Assembly: GCF_032362555.1 (NCBI RefSeq)
Contig: NC_083514.1
Coordinates: 3,395,001-3,459,000, forward strand
Direction of reading: 5' to 3'
Origin: Amyelois transitella
Lineage: Eukaryota; Arthropoda; Insecta; Lepidoptera; Pyralidae
Length of the DNA stretch: 64,000 nucleotides
The position numbers and the translations under genes were made by a program. Below the pieces are notes generated by a model. It did not search any database, was not told the origin of the DNA, and worked only from the letters and a program-made list of their open reading frames with translations. Position 1 is the first letter of the stretch, and every line of letters starts with the position of its first letter. Shown here piece by piece: positions 30,387-41,600 of the stretch.

Positions 30387-31856
30387 ATGGACGATGATAA
30401 TTCTGTAGATGAGAGTGACAAAAGTGATTCAGACATAATAAAGGAGTGCGAAATACAAATGAACCAAATTCTTGACAGCAGATTAGAAAAATTTTCGGAG
30501 TTGGAAAAAAATGAAATTAGGTTAGAAAAAAGGAAAAAATGTGACGATGATACGAATAGTGAAGAAGGATTTGTTGAAGTCAGTAGAAGGAAAAAACGTC
30601 TGCTGAGAAGTTTTTCCAATAATATAGCAGGGGGAAATTTAACTAGATCTGACGAGATAACGAAATTTGAAGTTTGTATAACCTCCAAAAAAGAATTACC
30701 AAAACAAATGGCTTTAGCGAAATTATTACGTAATGAAAATATATGTAATGTCAACCGGATAAAATATAAATCACCTTTTAAAGTTTTTATTTGCTTTGAG
30801 AAAGATACAGACGCTACGAAGTTGATCGAAAATGAAAATTTTAAAAAACTCGAGTATAATTGTCGGAAAACTTTAGAATCCAATATAGTATATGGAATAA
30901 TAAGGGGTATAGACTTAGAATTTTCAGAAGAAGAAATATTTGGAATTTTGCGAAGCGATATTAAAATATTAGCTGTTAAAAGACTTAAACGTTTAGACTA
31001 TAGCGGGAAATGGGTAGAAAGTGAAAGTGTCAGGATATGTTTTGAAGGCAAATCACTACCCATATATGTGACCGCATTTGATTGCAATTTCAATGTTGAA
31101 AATTATATTTTTCCTGTAACGCAATGCTCGGGGTGCTGGAAATTTGGTCATATGATCAAAGTATGCCCGATTAAGAAAATATTATGTCCAAAGTGTGGAA
31201 GTACAGAACACAATAATTGCGACTTAAAAACTTTCAAATGCCTTAACTGCAAAGGTCTACATCTGGTTTTAGATAGATCTTGCCCAATTTATCGTAAAGA
31301 AAAAGAAATACGTCTTGTTATGAGCAAAGATAATGTTCCATATAAAATAGCTCTTGAGTTAGTCATGGATAATAGTCAAAAAGAAAACTCGCTAAGACCC
31401 ACTCAACCATTAGAGATAACATCCAATCTAACTGAAGCTACTTATCAGCCGACATATAGTCAAGTTGTGGCGCGTGCACACATCCATAGAGAGGAAAATA
31501 TGGGAAACAAACTAGATAGAAACATAGAAAATAGTCAGAAAAAGGCAAAAACAAAGAAATCGAGGAAATATAAAATCAATGAAAACCAAGTTGAGAGTCT
31601 CGGAGAAAATACAATGGAAGAAGAGGAACACAGTTCATCTGATATTGAAGAACATAAAAAAAGAAGATTTGATTTGAAGAAACTGTTAGCCAATGTATTT
31701 AATATATGGAGGTCAATGAATAGTTCTATTGAGAAGAAAATAAGTGCAGTGATTGTGGCAATTTTTGAAGAAGTGAAAGTATTTGTGAGTGATTTCTTTT
31801 CGGGAAGAAAAATTTTAGAGACAATTTTAGAACTCTTTAACATTAGTAATGGTTAA
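30387..31856 (+). CDS. LINE ORF1, gag-like nucleic-acid-binding protein
   Basis: 489 residues. In this group ORF1p binds the element RNA and carries it to target DNA. The N-terminus is acidic, with a charged helical stretch (residues about 20-60). The middle resembles an RRM-like fold region (GIIRGIDLEFSEEEIFGIL near 170-190). Three Cys clusters follow at about 246-305: CSGCWKFGHMIKVC is a CCHC knuckle, then CPKCGSTEHNNC, then CLNCKGLH...C. The C-terminus is Lys/Glu-rich. The start ATG at 30387 is the first after the 5' UTR. The ORF ends at 31856, eight bases past the ORF2 start. Confidence 0.93.
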   Translation: MDDDNSVDESDKSDSDIIKECEIQMNQILDSRLEKFSELEKNEIRLEKRKKCDDDTNSEEGFVEVSRRKKRLLRSFSNNIAGGNLTRSDEITKFEVCITSKKELPKQMALAKLLRNENICNVNRIKYKSPFKVFICFEKDTDATKLIENENFKKLEYNCRKTLESNIVYGIIRGIDLEFSEEEIFGILRSDIKILAVKRLKRLDYSGKWVESESVRICFEGKSLPIYVTAFDCNFNVENYIFPVTQCSGCWKFGHMIKVCPIKKILCPKCGSTEHNNCDLKTFKCLNCKGLHLVLDRSCPIYRKEKEIRLVMSKDNVPYKIALELVMDNSQKENSLRPTQPLEITSNLTEATYQPTYSQVVARAHIHREENMGNKLDRNIENSQKKAKTKKSRKYKINENQVESLGENTMEEEEHSSSDIEEHKKRRFDLKKLLANVFNIWRSMNSSIEKKISAVIVAIFEEVKVFVSDFFSGRKILETILELFNISNG

Positions 31857-34800
31857 TACTAGTACAAATAATATTCGCATAAATATTTTGCAATGGAATG
31901 CGCAGAGTTTAAAACCAAAATTAGTTAGTTTTCAAGAACTCCTCCTAAAGGAAAATATTCATGTAGCTGTATTGAGTGAGACTTGGTTAAATTCAGAAGA
32001 TAATGTACGTATAAGAGATTATAATATATACAGGAAAGATAGGAATGATTCCTATGGTGGGGTAGCAATAATAGTACATAAGTCTATTAGAAGTGAACTT
32101 AAAACGCTACACTTGCATAACTCAGACATAGAAATTATAGGCGTTTTTCTATATAATTGTCAGTATGTAAAAAACATTATCTCAGTGTATTGTCCATCAT
32201 CAACTAGTACACAGTCATCTGACTGGGATGAACTTTTCGCCCTTTTCCCAAAAAATACGCTGATATGTGGTGACTTTAATGGCCATTCTAGGAACTGGTC
32301 GTCTAGATCAGACTCTAGGGGTAGTCAACTTTTAGACTCTTCTTTGGAAAATGATTATAGTTTTTTGAACAATGGCTCACAAACTCGAGTTAAATTAGTT
32401 AATGGGAACCTCCAACAGACATCACCAGACATATCATTTATTTCTAATGACATTGTATTAAGCTTTGACTGGCATGTTATTAACGAAAATTTAGGCAGTG
32501 ATCATTTGATGATTAAATTAAGTACAAGTATTCCCAAACATGGTAATAAGTTACCTAAACGTAATTACAAGAAAACTAATTGGTCGGTTTTTATCGAAAG
32601 TATGGAGGATTCGTTCAGTCAGGACAACATTCAAAACTTTAATTCATTGGATGAGTCACATATACAGGAAATGTATGACTTTTTAATATCTCATCTTAAA
32701 ACAGCGGCGGATGCAAGTATACCGATGGTTAAAATTTGTGCGGATCCAGAGTCTAAATTTAAACCCCGGAGTTATTGGAACCAGTCCTTGTCAAAAGCGG
32801 TGGCTGAGAGAAGATTGGCCCTTAGTTCATTTCGGCGAAATCCTACCCCGTACAATCTCACTTTGTTGGAATCAAAGACGAAAGAAGCTTACAAATTAAT
32901 AAGGGAAGCTAAGACGGCGCACTGGTATAACTTCTGTGACTCAATTGACGAAAACACTTCAGCATCTGAAATGTGGCGACGAATGAGATGGATGAAAGGT
33001 GATAAAAGAAGTAGACAGTTTGTTTCACTGGATAAGCAGGAGAGCCTATTATCATCTCTTACGCCAGACTCAGTAACAAAAGAACCACAAATCTTTACAT
33101 CTCGAAATGATAATCTTGAGTCAGATTTTACAATTGCAGAATTAGAGTGCTGTTTGAAGAAGAAGGATACTGCGCCAGGTGACGATGAAATTACTTATAG
33201 TATGTTATACAACTTACCGCTAGACGCTAAGAGATATTTGCTCAAGTTATACAACCTAATCTTTCGCTCTGGTAAAATTCCAGTTCAATGGCGCAATATT
33301 TTAATCATACCAATACCAAAGGCTTCTGATCATGGAGTTACAGACCCTAAACTTAGACCTATATCTTTGATGTCATGTATTTGCAAAGTTTTCCACAATA
33401 TGATGCTGCGTCGGTTGGAGTGGTATATAGAAAAAAATGAAATATTCTCTCCGAACACCGTGGGATTCAGGAAATCACAGTCATGTATGGATTGTTTGAC
33501 CCGTTTGGTTACATATATACAAATAGGTTTTACAGATAATGAACCAACACTGGCTTGCTTCCTAGATATTGAAAATGCCTACAATAATGTGGCTGTTGAT
33601 AGGGTTTTATGTATTCTGGATGAACTACAGGTTGGAAGTAGGTACTGTAAATATTTTTGGTCATTCTTAAGCGAAAGATATTTAATGGTGAGATCTGAAG
33701 ACGGGGAGAAAATAATCAGCAGAAGGGCTAATACAGGACTTGCTCAAGGAGATCCAATTTCACCATTTCTCTTCAATATAGCTACTTACAAAATTTGTCG
33801 TCTTCAAGCACAAAAAGTATGTATCGCACAATATGCTGATGATTTTGTAATCTATGCGAAGGATAAAAACATTAATTTGAGTGAATCAAATGTTCAGACT
33901 GCAATAAACTGCATAATTAAGATCTTAGATGAATTAGGCTTACAATTGTCCAGTGAAAAAACTAAACTCTGTCTTTTTAGCCGAGGAAAGAGAACAGTTT
34001 TGCCTGTTGTGAAGATTGATGACTCAGCTTTGGTTTATTCAGATTCTGTCAAATATTTAGGTCTATGGTTAGACAGAAGTCTCACATGGTGTAGACACAT
34101 TAGTGAAATAGCGCAAAATTGCTCAAGATACCTTAATATTATAAAAGTTTTATCAGGGCCATCTTGGGGGGTTCATATTCAACATATGCGTCGTTTGTAT
34201 ATATCACTTATAAGAAGTAGGATAGATTACGGCAGTTTTCTCTTCGATAATAGTGCCAAATCGCATATTTCAAAACTAGACAAAATTCAAAATCAGGCTT
34301 TGCGAATTGTAGGAGGTTTTATTAGAACTACTCCGATCCATGTAATGGAAGCTGAACTCTGCATACTGCCTTTATTTATTAGAAGATTATATCTGTGCTA
34401 TAAATATATATTAAAAGCTCGTTCGTGGACAAATAATATCACAATCGAGTTATTGAAACAACTGGTTGCTGGTAGTTTGACTAGATATTGGTTCAATAAA
34501 AAGAAACCATTAACAATCGAAGTATACAATAAGACTAAAGATATTAATGTGTACTCCTCCACTGTTCTGGACATATTTTCAGCAGACACGTGGCTTTCTT
34601 GTATAGATATTAAGGATATTGCTATAAGTGAATTGGACTGTCTTATGGGTTCCAAACGCTCCTATTTAGACTATACACTGAGATGTTGTGTCATTGGTGA
34701 GCTGCAGATAAAATACAATGACTGGCATGTGATATTTACAGATGGTTCAAAAAAACAAGATAAACAGGGAGCAGCTTATTACGATCCGTCCTTAAATAAC

Positions 34801-35574
34801 AGTGGAAGTGTTAATGTAAAAGATAGAATATGTATAATGACGCTTGAACTCATTGCAATTTCTAATGCACTCACTTATGCGGAAAGCTACAGTTGGGATA
34901 AAATTCTTATTTGCTCAGATAGTAAAAGCGCGATACAACATGTGGCTCGATGCGCCTCTGGCAACAGAGGTGTCTCGACAGCCTTTCGTGTACTTGCACA
35001 GATTCTACAATTTAGGTCGCGGAATATAAAAGTCAAATTGCAATGGGTTCCTGCCCATATAGGAATACGTGGTAACGAGGAGGCAGACAAACTTGCAAAT
35101 GCTGCTCTTTCAGACGGAATAGAATATAATATCCATCCATGCTATTCGGAATATCTAGGAGAATTTAAATTAGTGTGTCAGGATCGGTGGAAAGAACACT
35201 TTAATGAACGGTCAAAAACAAAAGGCATATGGTACAAAACTATACAGAGTGAGCCTCCCCGTATACCATGGTTCATAAAAAGTAATTTACCTAGAAGGAT
35301 AGTCAAATTAATAATTAGAGTAAGATCTGGTCATATCCCATCAAGAAAATTTACTTACTTAATTAAAAAAACCAACTCGCCTAATTGTGAAAATTGTGGT
35401 ATTGTGGAGGACATATTTCATCTCTTGATGGAATGTGAACAGAACCAAACTGCAAGGAAGATTTTTGTAGATAAATTTAAGATTAATAGGCTTGATGTAG
35501 GTAACATACAATGTATTCTGAGCAAACCTGCTTCTGATGCTTCCTTGTGCTTGTGTGGGTTATTGGACTTTTGA
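31849..35574 (+). CDS. LINE ORF2, endonuclease-reverse transcriptase-RNase H
   Basis: 1241 residues, complete. APE-type endonuclease (about 1-230) with NAQSL, LSETWLN, ICGDFNGHSRNW and GSDHLMI. Reverse transcriptase (about 440-730) with LRPISLMSCICKVF, FLDIENAYNNV, GLAQGDPISPFLFN and QYADDFVIY (YADD near 661). RNase H (about 958-1085) with IFTDGSK, LELIAISNAL, CSDSKSAI and WVPAHIGIRGNEEADKLA. Then a CCHC-type cluster, CENCGIVEDIFHLLMEC, near the end. It nicks target DNA and copies the RNA in place. It starts within ORF1 (8-nt overlap), so translation probably depends on reinitiation or frameshifting. Confidence 0.96.
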   Translation: MVNTSTNNIRINILQWNAQSLKPKLVSFQELLLKENIHVAVLSETWLNSEDNVRIRDYNIYRKDRNDSYGGVAIIVHKSIRSELKTLHLHNSDIEIIGVFLYNCQYVKNIISVYCPSSTSTQSSDWDELFALFPKNTLICGDFNGHSRNWSSRSDSRGSQLLDSSLENDYSFLNNGSQTRVKLVNGNLQQTSPDISFISNDIVLSFDWHVINENLGSDHLMIKLSTSIPKHGNKLPKRNYKKTNWSVFIESMEDSFSQDNIQNFNSLDESHIQEMYDFLISHLKTAADASIPMVKICADPESKFKPRSYWNQSLSKAVAERRLALSSFRRNPTPYNLTLLESKTKEAYKLIREAKTAHWYNFCDSIDENTSASEMWRRMRWMKGDKRSRQFVSLDKQESLLSSLTPDSVTKEPQIFTSRNDNLESDFTIAELECCLKKKDTAPGDDEITYSMLYNLPLDAKRYLLKLYNLIFRSGKIPVQWRNILIIPIPKASDHGVTDPKLRPISLMSCICKVFHNMMLRRLEWYIEKNEIFSPNTVGFRKSQSCMDCLTRLVTYIQIGFTDNEPTLACFLDIENAYNNVAVDRVLCILDELQVGSRYCKYFWSFLSERYLMVRSEDGEKIISRRANTGLAQGDPISPFLFNIATYKICRLQAQKVCIAQYADDFVIYAKDKNINLSESNVQTAINCIIKILDELGLQLSSEKTKLCLFSRGKRTVLPVVKIDDSALVYSDSVKYLGLWLDRSLTWCRHISEIAQNCSRYLNIIKVLSGPSWGVHIQHMRRLYISLIRSRIDYGSFLFDNSAKSHISKLDKIQNQALRIVGGFIRTTPIHVMEAELCILPLFIRRLYLCYKYILKARSWTNNITIELLKQLVAGSLTRYWFNKKKPLTIEVYNKTKDINVYSSTVLDIFSADTWLSCIDIKDIAISELDCLMGSKRSYLDYTLRCCVIGELQIKYNDWHVIFTDGSKKQDKQGAAYYDPSLNNSGSVNVKDRICIMTLELIAISNALTYAESYSWDKILICSDSKSAIQHVARCASGNRGVSTAFRVLAQILQFRSRNIKVKLQWVPAHIGIRGNEEADKLANAALSDGIEYNIHPCYSEYLGEFKLVCQDRWKEHFNERSKTKGIWYKTIQSEPPRIPWFIKSNLPRRIVKLIIRVRSGHIPSRKFTYLIKKTNSPNCENCGIVEDIFHLLMECEQNQTARKIFVDKFKINRLDVGNIQCILSKPASDASLCLCGLLDF

Positions 35575-35742
35575 TAATAATCCACACAAGTATCAAATCT
35601 ATAGGTATGTAATGTAATTTACGATTCTATTAGCACCTTGTGTTAAATTTAAGATTTGTTACAATGGGACTGACGTGTCTTTAAGACAAAAGTCCTTAAT
35701 TTAAATAAAGATTAAAAAAAAAAAAAAAAAATGTAGGGATCA

Positions 35743-38530
35743 AGGCAAGTGGAAGAGGCGTGAATTTACGTATGTAACTACGTATTATGAAAACAATAAA
35801 AGACTTACTATGTTAATATAACAAATATATTCATATGAGCATATCTAGCTGTACATAGGCTGTATCTGCTAAACAATCAAAATTAAACTAACTTGCACCG
35901 CACTATTATATATTATTTGGTTCACAAAATTCAAAACCAATTTCATACCGTTTTTCAGTCAAGATTCAAATAAAAGTATTTTAAGTAATCTTTGTCATCA
36001 GAGCGTTTAACTTATTTAATTATCAGTTGTATACTTAACAATAAAGTTTTGATAAAAATTTAGTGAAACATCAATATTAGCTACTTAAATAACATAAAGA
36101 AAATAAAAATATTTTTGGCGAAAGAAAAAGGGCGCGAGTAAAATCATCAAAGCTTGGCTGAAAAAGCGATACAACTTTATACATTTTCTATATATTTTGT
36201 ACAAACTTGCGCTAATTATTACGTGCTTTATATGTGTGGTGCCTAATGCAAAGGCACTGTATATAGGATACTGTAGTCAGGCTTAAAACAAGTAAATGTA
36301 AATTTGTCTAATTGAAAGTTAAAACCGCATCGAAATCATTTTTGGCAAGTGTTATCGGATGATACAGAAAATAATATAAAATATAAATCTTGTCTCTGGC
36401 AAAGAGTCAGGTCGAGAGTACCTACCCGAAACCGTCAAGCTTCCATGAAGAGGTTTATGAATGTGAATGAAACGAAGGGAATTATACTTTCGCTTCATTC
36501 ACATTCATAATTTTTTTGAGGGGGCAGGGATCGTGACAAGTGGAAAGATGTAGTCTCTGCCTACCCTCCGGGAATGAGGCATGATTTTATGTATGTATGA
36601 ACACCCATACAAGGGCGCGCAATAAATTATTCGATTCCTCAGATTGTTTTTTTTTTAATCTAAGGTATCAAAATCACATCCTCACGTCTGAACAAACAAA
36701 TACTTATATTTGCTAACATTATGTGTGAGTAACGGTAAGTTTTTAAACCAAAACTTTAAAGGTTGTATCTGTATGGGAGTTATTTCACACAGCTTGCAAT
36801 TTCTACAACTTTCTATGCCGTATATTTCCCGGCATACAAGTTGAACCAAAATAAACGCTGCGCAGATTTTTTAATAAGAAAAAGTGCTTATGCGCATCCT
36901 GGAAGTGTCAAAGACTAGGGTCAACTTATATGCCGGATACTTTATCAGATATTATAATATTTTTTTAAAGTACAAAATATGTAATGGTGTTTAAATGTAT
37001 ACATTTGGCTTCATAAATATGTGTAATTATTTAATTACATGCATATACCTAATACAATTATACTGCAATAACATTGTGATGAGATTATAGGTAGGTATCA
37101 TGCTTGCTAAAGATCTAATCACAGCATATACTTTTATTCGAATTATTTACATAAACAAGGTATGTTTTAAATGAACAGAGGTGTTCTATGTACCACAAGG
37201 TATACCTAATCATAAAATGTATTTGAACTAAAATTAACATGAAATATCTTAGTCAAAATAGAAAAAAAATGTGTCCTAGACATATATAAGAAACTAACAG
37301 ATAATTTTTGAGAAACATATAAATGTAGTGAAATATAAATTAAACCGAGTTAAGAGTTTTATAATATCGACAGGACAAAACAATTAATATGAATACTTTT
37401 GCTTTTCTCAAAATTAAAATAACCATTTTATTCATTCAAAAGGATGGCATTACAACTAGGTATTCAAATTAAAAATTTCAAAATTTTAAACCAGGTAAAT
37501 ATAGTATATTTTATCACACATGCAAAATAATCACTGAATAAACTAACGCCACAGAGCAGGGCAGCCCGCGCCGGCAAAGGTGGCGGTCTCTAAAGCTGTT
37601 TGATAAAAAAAAATCCCTCAAACTTACTCTATTGGTGAAGCACAGAAAATTTCATCAAGATGTTATCATAGGTAAATGTTTTAAGGCTGTGAATAGAATT
37701 CCTGTGTGGTATGGCCCATTAAATTTTAACCAATCAATATTTTAATTTTTTAATTTTATCATTTTTAAATTTAATTCTAATATCTAATCAATGTTAAGGA
37801 TAATATGGCCCTTTTTCTTGATTTGTTGAAGAACTGTCAACACATTTGGAAATGAGTAAGTTAGTTATAGGTGTTTGTATACAGTCCAGTAATTTTGTTG
37901 TCCCTAATAAGTAATGTCAAAAACAAATATATCAATTAACAAATTCATTTCAAGAAAAATAGGAGCGGTCTACTTAAAAATAAATTGTATCTCTCTGCGT
38001 GGCCTTAATACTAAAATCACTTAAAATAATATTCACACAATCAAATTTACACCATGTCCTAAAATCAATATTCTTCTGTTGAAAAAAATGAACATATGGC
38101 ATAATTAAGAGGGCAGACTGACAAATCAATTTTACAAAACATTTTGTGGGTTTCATTAGATACGAAAATCAGCGAGTTTATTACGTAAATTATCGATTAA
38201 CGAACAATACAGAGAATTGTCAGTTTACAATAATAAACCTTAATTAAAATTGTGGAAACTGCTTATTTACTTTACGAAGATGGTATGATTTTGTGTGTGG
38301 CCCACTGTACATACTTTTACACCTTAAAAATAAATCAGAAAAATCACGGCTTGCTTTTTATGTGTAACTTTTAAACACCAACGACAGACAAACAGATGCA
38401 TATAAATCTGACCCCTTATCAATCACCAGTCGACATAAGTCAGTCCAATTCGCTCCTCACTACACTATTCTACCAACATAAATAATTCTATCTACAAACA
38501 ATTGCGTACGCACCACAAAATAACGAAAAT
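35743..38530. other. Gene-free stretch between LINE and RPRD1
   Basis: AT-rich DNA with the end of the split family C repeat (35743-35775) and another family C copy (36415-36600). The RPRD1 3' UTR must lie in the right part, but I cannot fix its end. No other gene is seen. Confidence 0.5.
36415..36600 (+). repeat. Family C repeat with internal inverted duplication
   Basis: It has the landmarks ATGAATGTGAATGAAACG, GGGATCGTGACAAGTGG, TAGTCTCTGCCTACCCTCCG and CATGATTTTATGTATGTATG. Unlike the other copies it carries an inverted repeat of its own left part: 36455-36476 pairs with 36489-36510 (21 of 22 bases), loop 12. Confidence 0.75.
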
Positions 38531-38534
38531 CCAG

Positions 38535-38658
38535 GTCGGCCAATCAGCTGCGCGTTATAAACTCAGTCGGCCAATCGGCTGCGCGTTTGTAAATCGGTCG
38601 GCCAATCAGCTGCGCGTTAGATACTTGGTCGACCAATGAGCGTTGTTTCAGACGCTAA
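38535..38658. repeat. 31-bp tandem repeat, four units, at the RPRD1 stop codon
   Basis: Units start at 38535, 38566, 38597 and 38628, exactly 31 bases apart. The conserved core is GTCGGCCAATCAGCTGCGCG; unit 2 has CGG for CAG and unit 4 is degenerate. Each of the first three has CCAAT, and units 1 and 3 also have CAGCTG. Unit 4 covers the RPRD1 stop (38648-38650). Confidence 0.9.
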
Positions 38659-41600
38659 AAAGGTCGCCAGCTGATGGCAAGGGTGCCAGGCCTCCGGTGA
38701 CGTCGGGTAGACGAGAAACATCAGGGAGGCTATCTAGGTGGGATTTCACTTCGTTCTTTACGGCGAATATCTTTTGGAGCTTTATGTTGTATTCCTGAAA
38801 AGAAGAACCATTTATTTGAATATTTTTTTTTATAAAATATTAAAAAACTGCGCCACTTCATTGCCAGTTTGTAAGGACGTTACGTAAAAAACTCGAGATG
38901 AAGGCGCTCTCTTTTCTGAACATTTGAGATTAATGTTCATAATCACTCACGTGTTAAGTAGAGACCGTCCATTTTATGGACGTGATCGGTTACATTAGTG
39001 GATAACCTTTTGTTTTTTAGTATACAAGCGAAACACAATTTTCGCATATAACTTTGCCATTTTTCTATCTTGGTCATGTGGATTCCCACCTAAAAACGAT
39101 GTCGGAATTAAACCAAAACCTAAGAAACGAGAGCATAAACTTACCTCTAGCCTGGCCTCGGCCTGCTTCGCCAAATCGCGCTGCGCTTGCGCAAAGTCCC
39201 TCAACATGGACGCTACTTTTCGCCTCTTCTCCAACTCTTCAGAGAGTCTCAGGTTGTATTCCGCCAGTAATTCTACCGCAGAGTTCACCACGTGACTTAG
39301 ACTCAGCGCGGATTCTTTATCTGTTGACAATAAAAAAATTAAGATACTACTCAAGTATTCCAGGGATTTCTACGCCGAAAATGAACCTTGTGTGCTAGCA
39401 CTAAGGTTGAATATGACGGTGGCGCTGCCACGGTCACATTCACAGTATAGCACACACACAGACGCCCTAAGCACAAAATTAAATATTGCAAATATGCGTG
39501 CTATGATCATATCGACGGCGATGACTTATTTTTACCATATAGATTTTCATATTATCATTAAACACATCGAGGAATTAAGATATTTGTTTTTACAAAACTT
39601 TCATTTTATTACAATCTTTTTAAAGAAATACGATATTCAATGCAAGGAATAAGATAAAAAATCTATACGTACGACTGCGTTACTACATTAAAACACATCT
39701 GGATCCGGAAAAGAGTAACACTTATCTACTATACGATAATGAGTGGAACTTCCATAGCACGCGCAAAGCAGTTATTGTCACGCGAAAAACTATCGCTATT
39801 TCGATTCTTATTATGACGTGGAACGGGACAGCTATAGTATTTCGCTGTGAAATGTGTGTGTGGGGCAGAATTTTTTTTTCTGGCAGAAGTTTCAGAACAA
39901 AAAACAATATTTCATGGGGAATTCCAAAATACCTTAGTTCAAGATAATAACGTCGGGAATCGCTGACAAATCATGATGTTTGCTCAAAAGGCCTCAATTT
40001 ACAAATTGCGGAGGAAAGAAGTCCTTGGATGAAGAATTTATGTTTTATGATTCGATGGATGACTTTAGCGTAACGGCAGTTAGCAATTCTGATGCTCATC
40101 TAATATTCTAATCCATATTAATCAATGACTATCCTATTCCTTAGTAAGGTAAGTAGACTTTGAGACAAGATGGTAAGTTACTACGTAGAAGACACATCCA
40201 GTATATTATGCAAGATAGGTACTCTTATCTTCCATAACAACTTAAGATTTATTTAACAAATAATTTTTATTTAATAAAATATTCTGGAGTAGTGATTTTC
40301 TATTTGTGTGAATCTTTGAGATATAAACATATAACTAAATAATATCTATAATGGCTATCATGCCAATATCAGGTACCAGCGCCAAGTTTGACTTTAGTTT
40401 TAATGGAAGAAAGCTGGTAATGGCGAAACAATCGAAAAATTCGTCAAACTTGAAGCAAACGAAATATCTCTTAGATTATGCAAATTACCGCTGGTTCCGA
40501 GATGTGGAAAAGGATGATGCCTTGTTAAGACCCTACGTAGTAAGCAGTCGGCCGCCTTAAATTGACGAAGCAATAAGGTTTTGAAATCTAAGAGCCTTGG
40601 AGTTCATGACTGACAAAAGTTGGTAAAGATCACGAGAAGTAACTTTATTGAGTATCAGACGCCTTGTACTTTAGGTCAGAAGACATAATGAAAAGGAACT
40701 AATAAAACAAACAACGACGCAAGGACGTAGGGATAGAATAGCATTTATAGGGAAAAAGTGTTCAAAACCCAGAATTCGAAGACAGGAAATGGTATACCTA
40801 CTCAGATTTCCGAAGATGTGGTACAGATTTAGTCCACAACTTATTATACAACTCATATAGAAAGTTCAAAGATGACCTATCTGACAAAAAAATCTGAACG
40901 TCTACAGAAAAAAATTTAAAAAAACAGGACAACCACACATTAAAGTTTGTTTTTGAAACTGTGAAGCAGTAGAAGTGACGACAACCGTACAAATTCAGAA
41001 ACTAACATCATATGAGAGAAATGAAACAAAAGCAGGTAATCCATAATAATAAAACTTTATTATCAAGGTATCGGAACAAATGTTCTACAAGTATCAGTGT
41101 GGTTTTGTAAAGTGGTTTACCTTCTAACTTAGACAATAATTGCACTTCGGACACTTCCGGCGGGAGAGAGGCGATGCGCTCGCGCACCGCTTCGTCGCTA
41201 GATGCGCTGGATTCTAACTCGAGTAATGCCTGGAAGTGAATATTTTTTTGATTAGAGATTCAGCGTGGAAAAATTCGAAGATTGTATTTAACCAGTGTCA
41301 TCATTTACAAAATAAATATTCAGTTTCCGAATTGTCATTGGGGTTATACCTAATTTACTTGATAAGCAGAGAAAAAAATCTCATTTTTTTTCTCTGCTCT
41401 GGATTTTTTTTTACATTTTAGTCGACTCATCATTAAACCTTATCTCGCATTATTACGTGACTAATTCAAACAAAATTGGTTTTAATTCAATCACTATTAC
41501 ACTAATGAGAAAGATAAGACATACATATCCATAACTTATAATCTTAAACACATATAAACATGGTCCTAACATAATATGTTATGTTAGATAATTGTGGGCA

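Larger units (their letters stand above)
30294..35730 (+). mobile_element. Full-length non-LTR retrotransposon (I-superfamily type), both ORFs intact
   Basis: The element is 5437 bp with a 93-bp 5' UTR, ORF1, ORF2, a short 3' UTR and a poly(A) tail (35714-35730). The 12-bp target duplication ATGTAGGGATCA stands at 30282-30293 and 35731-35742. The target was a family C repeat: removing the element restores GGGATCAAGGCAAGTGGAAG. The presence of endonuclease, RT and then RNase H in ORF2 fits the I/LOA/Nimb group more than Jockey or CR1. Intact ORFs and a perfect duplication mean a recent, possibly active copy. Confidence 0.96.
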
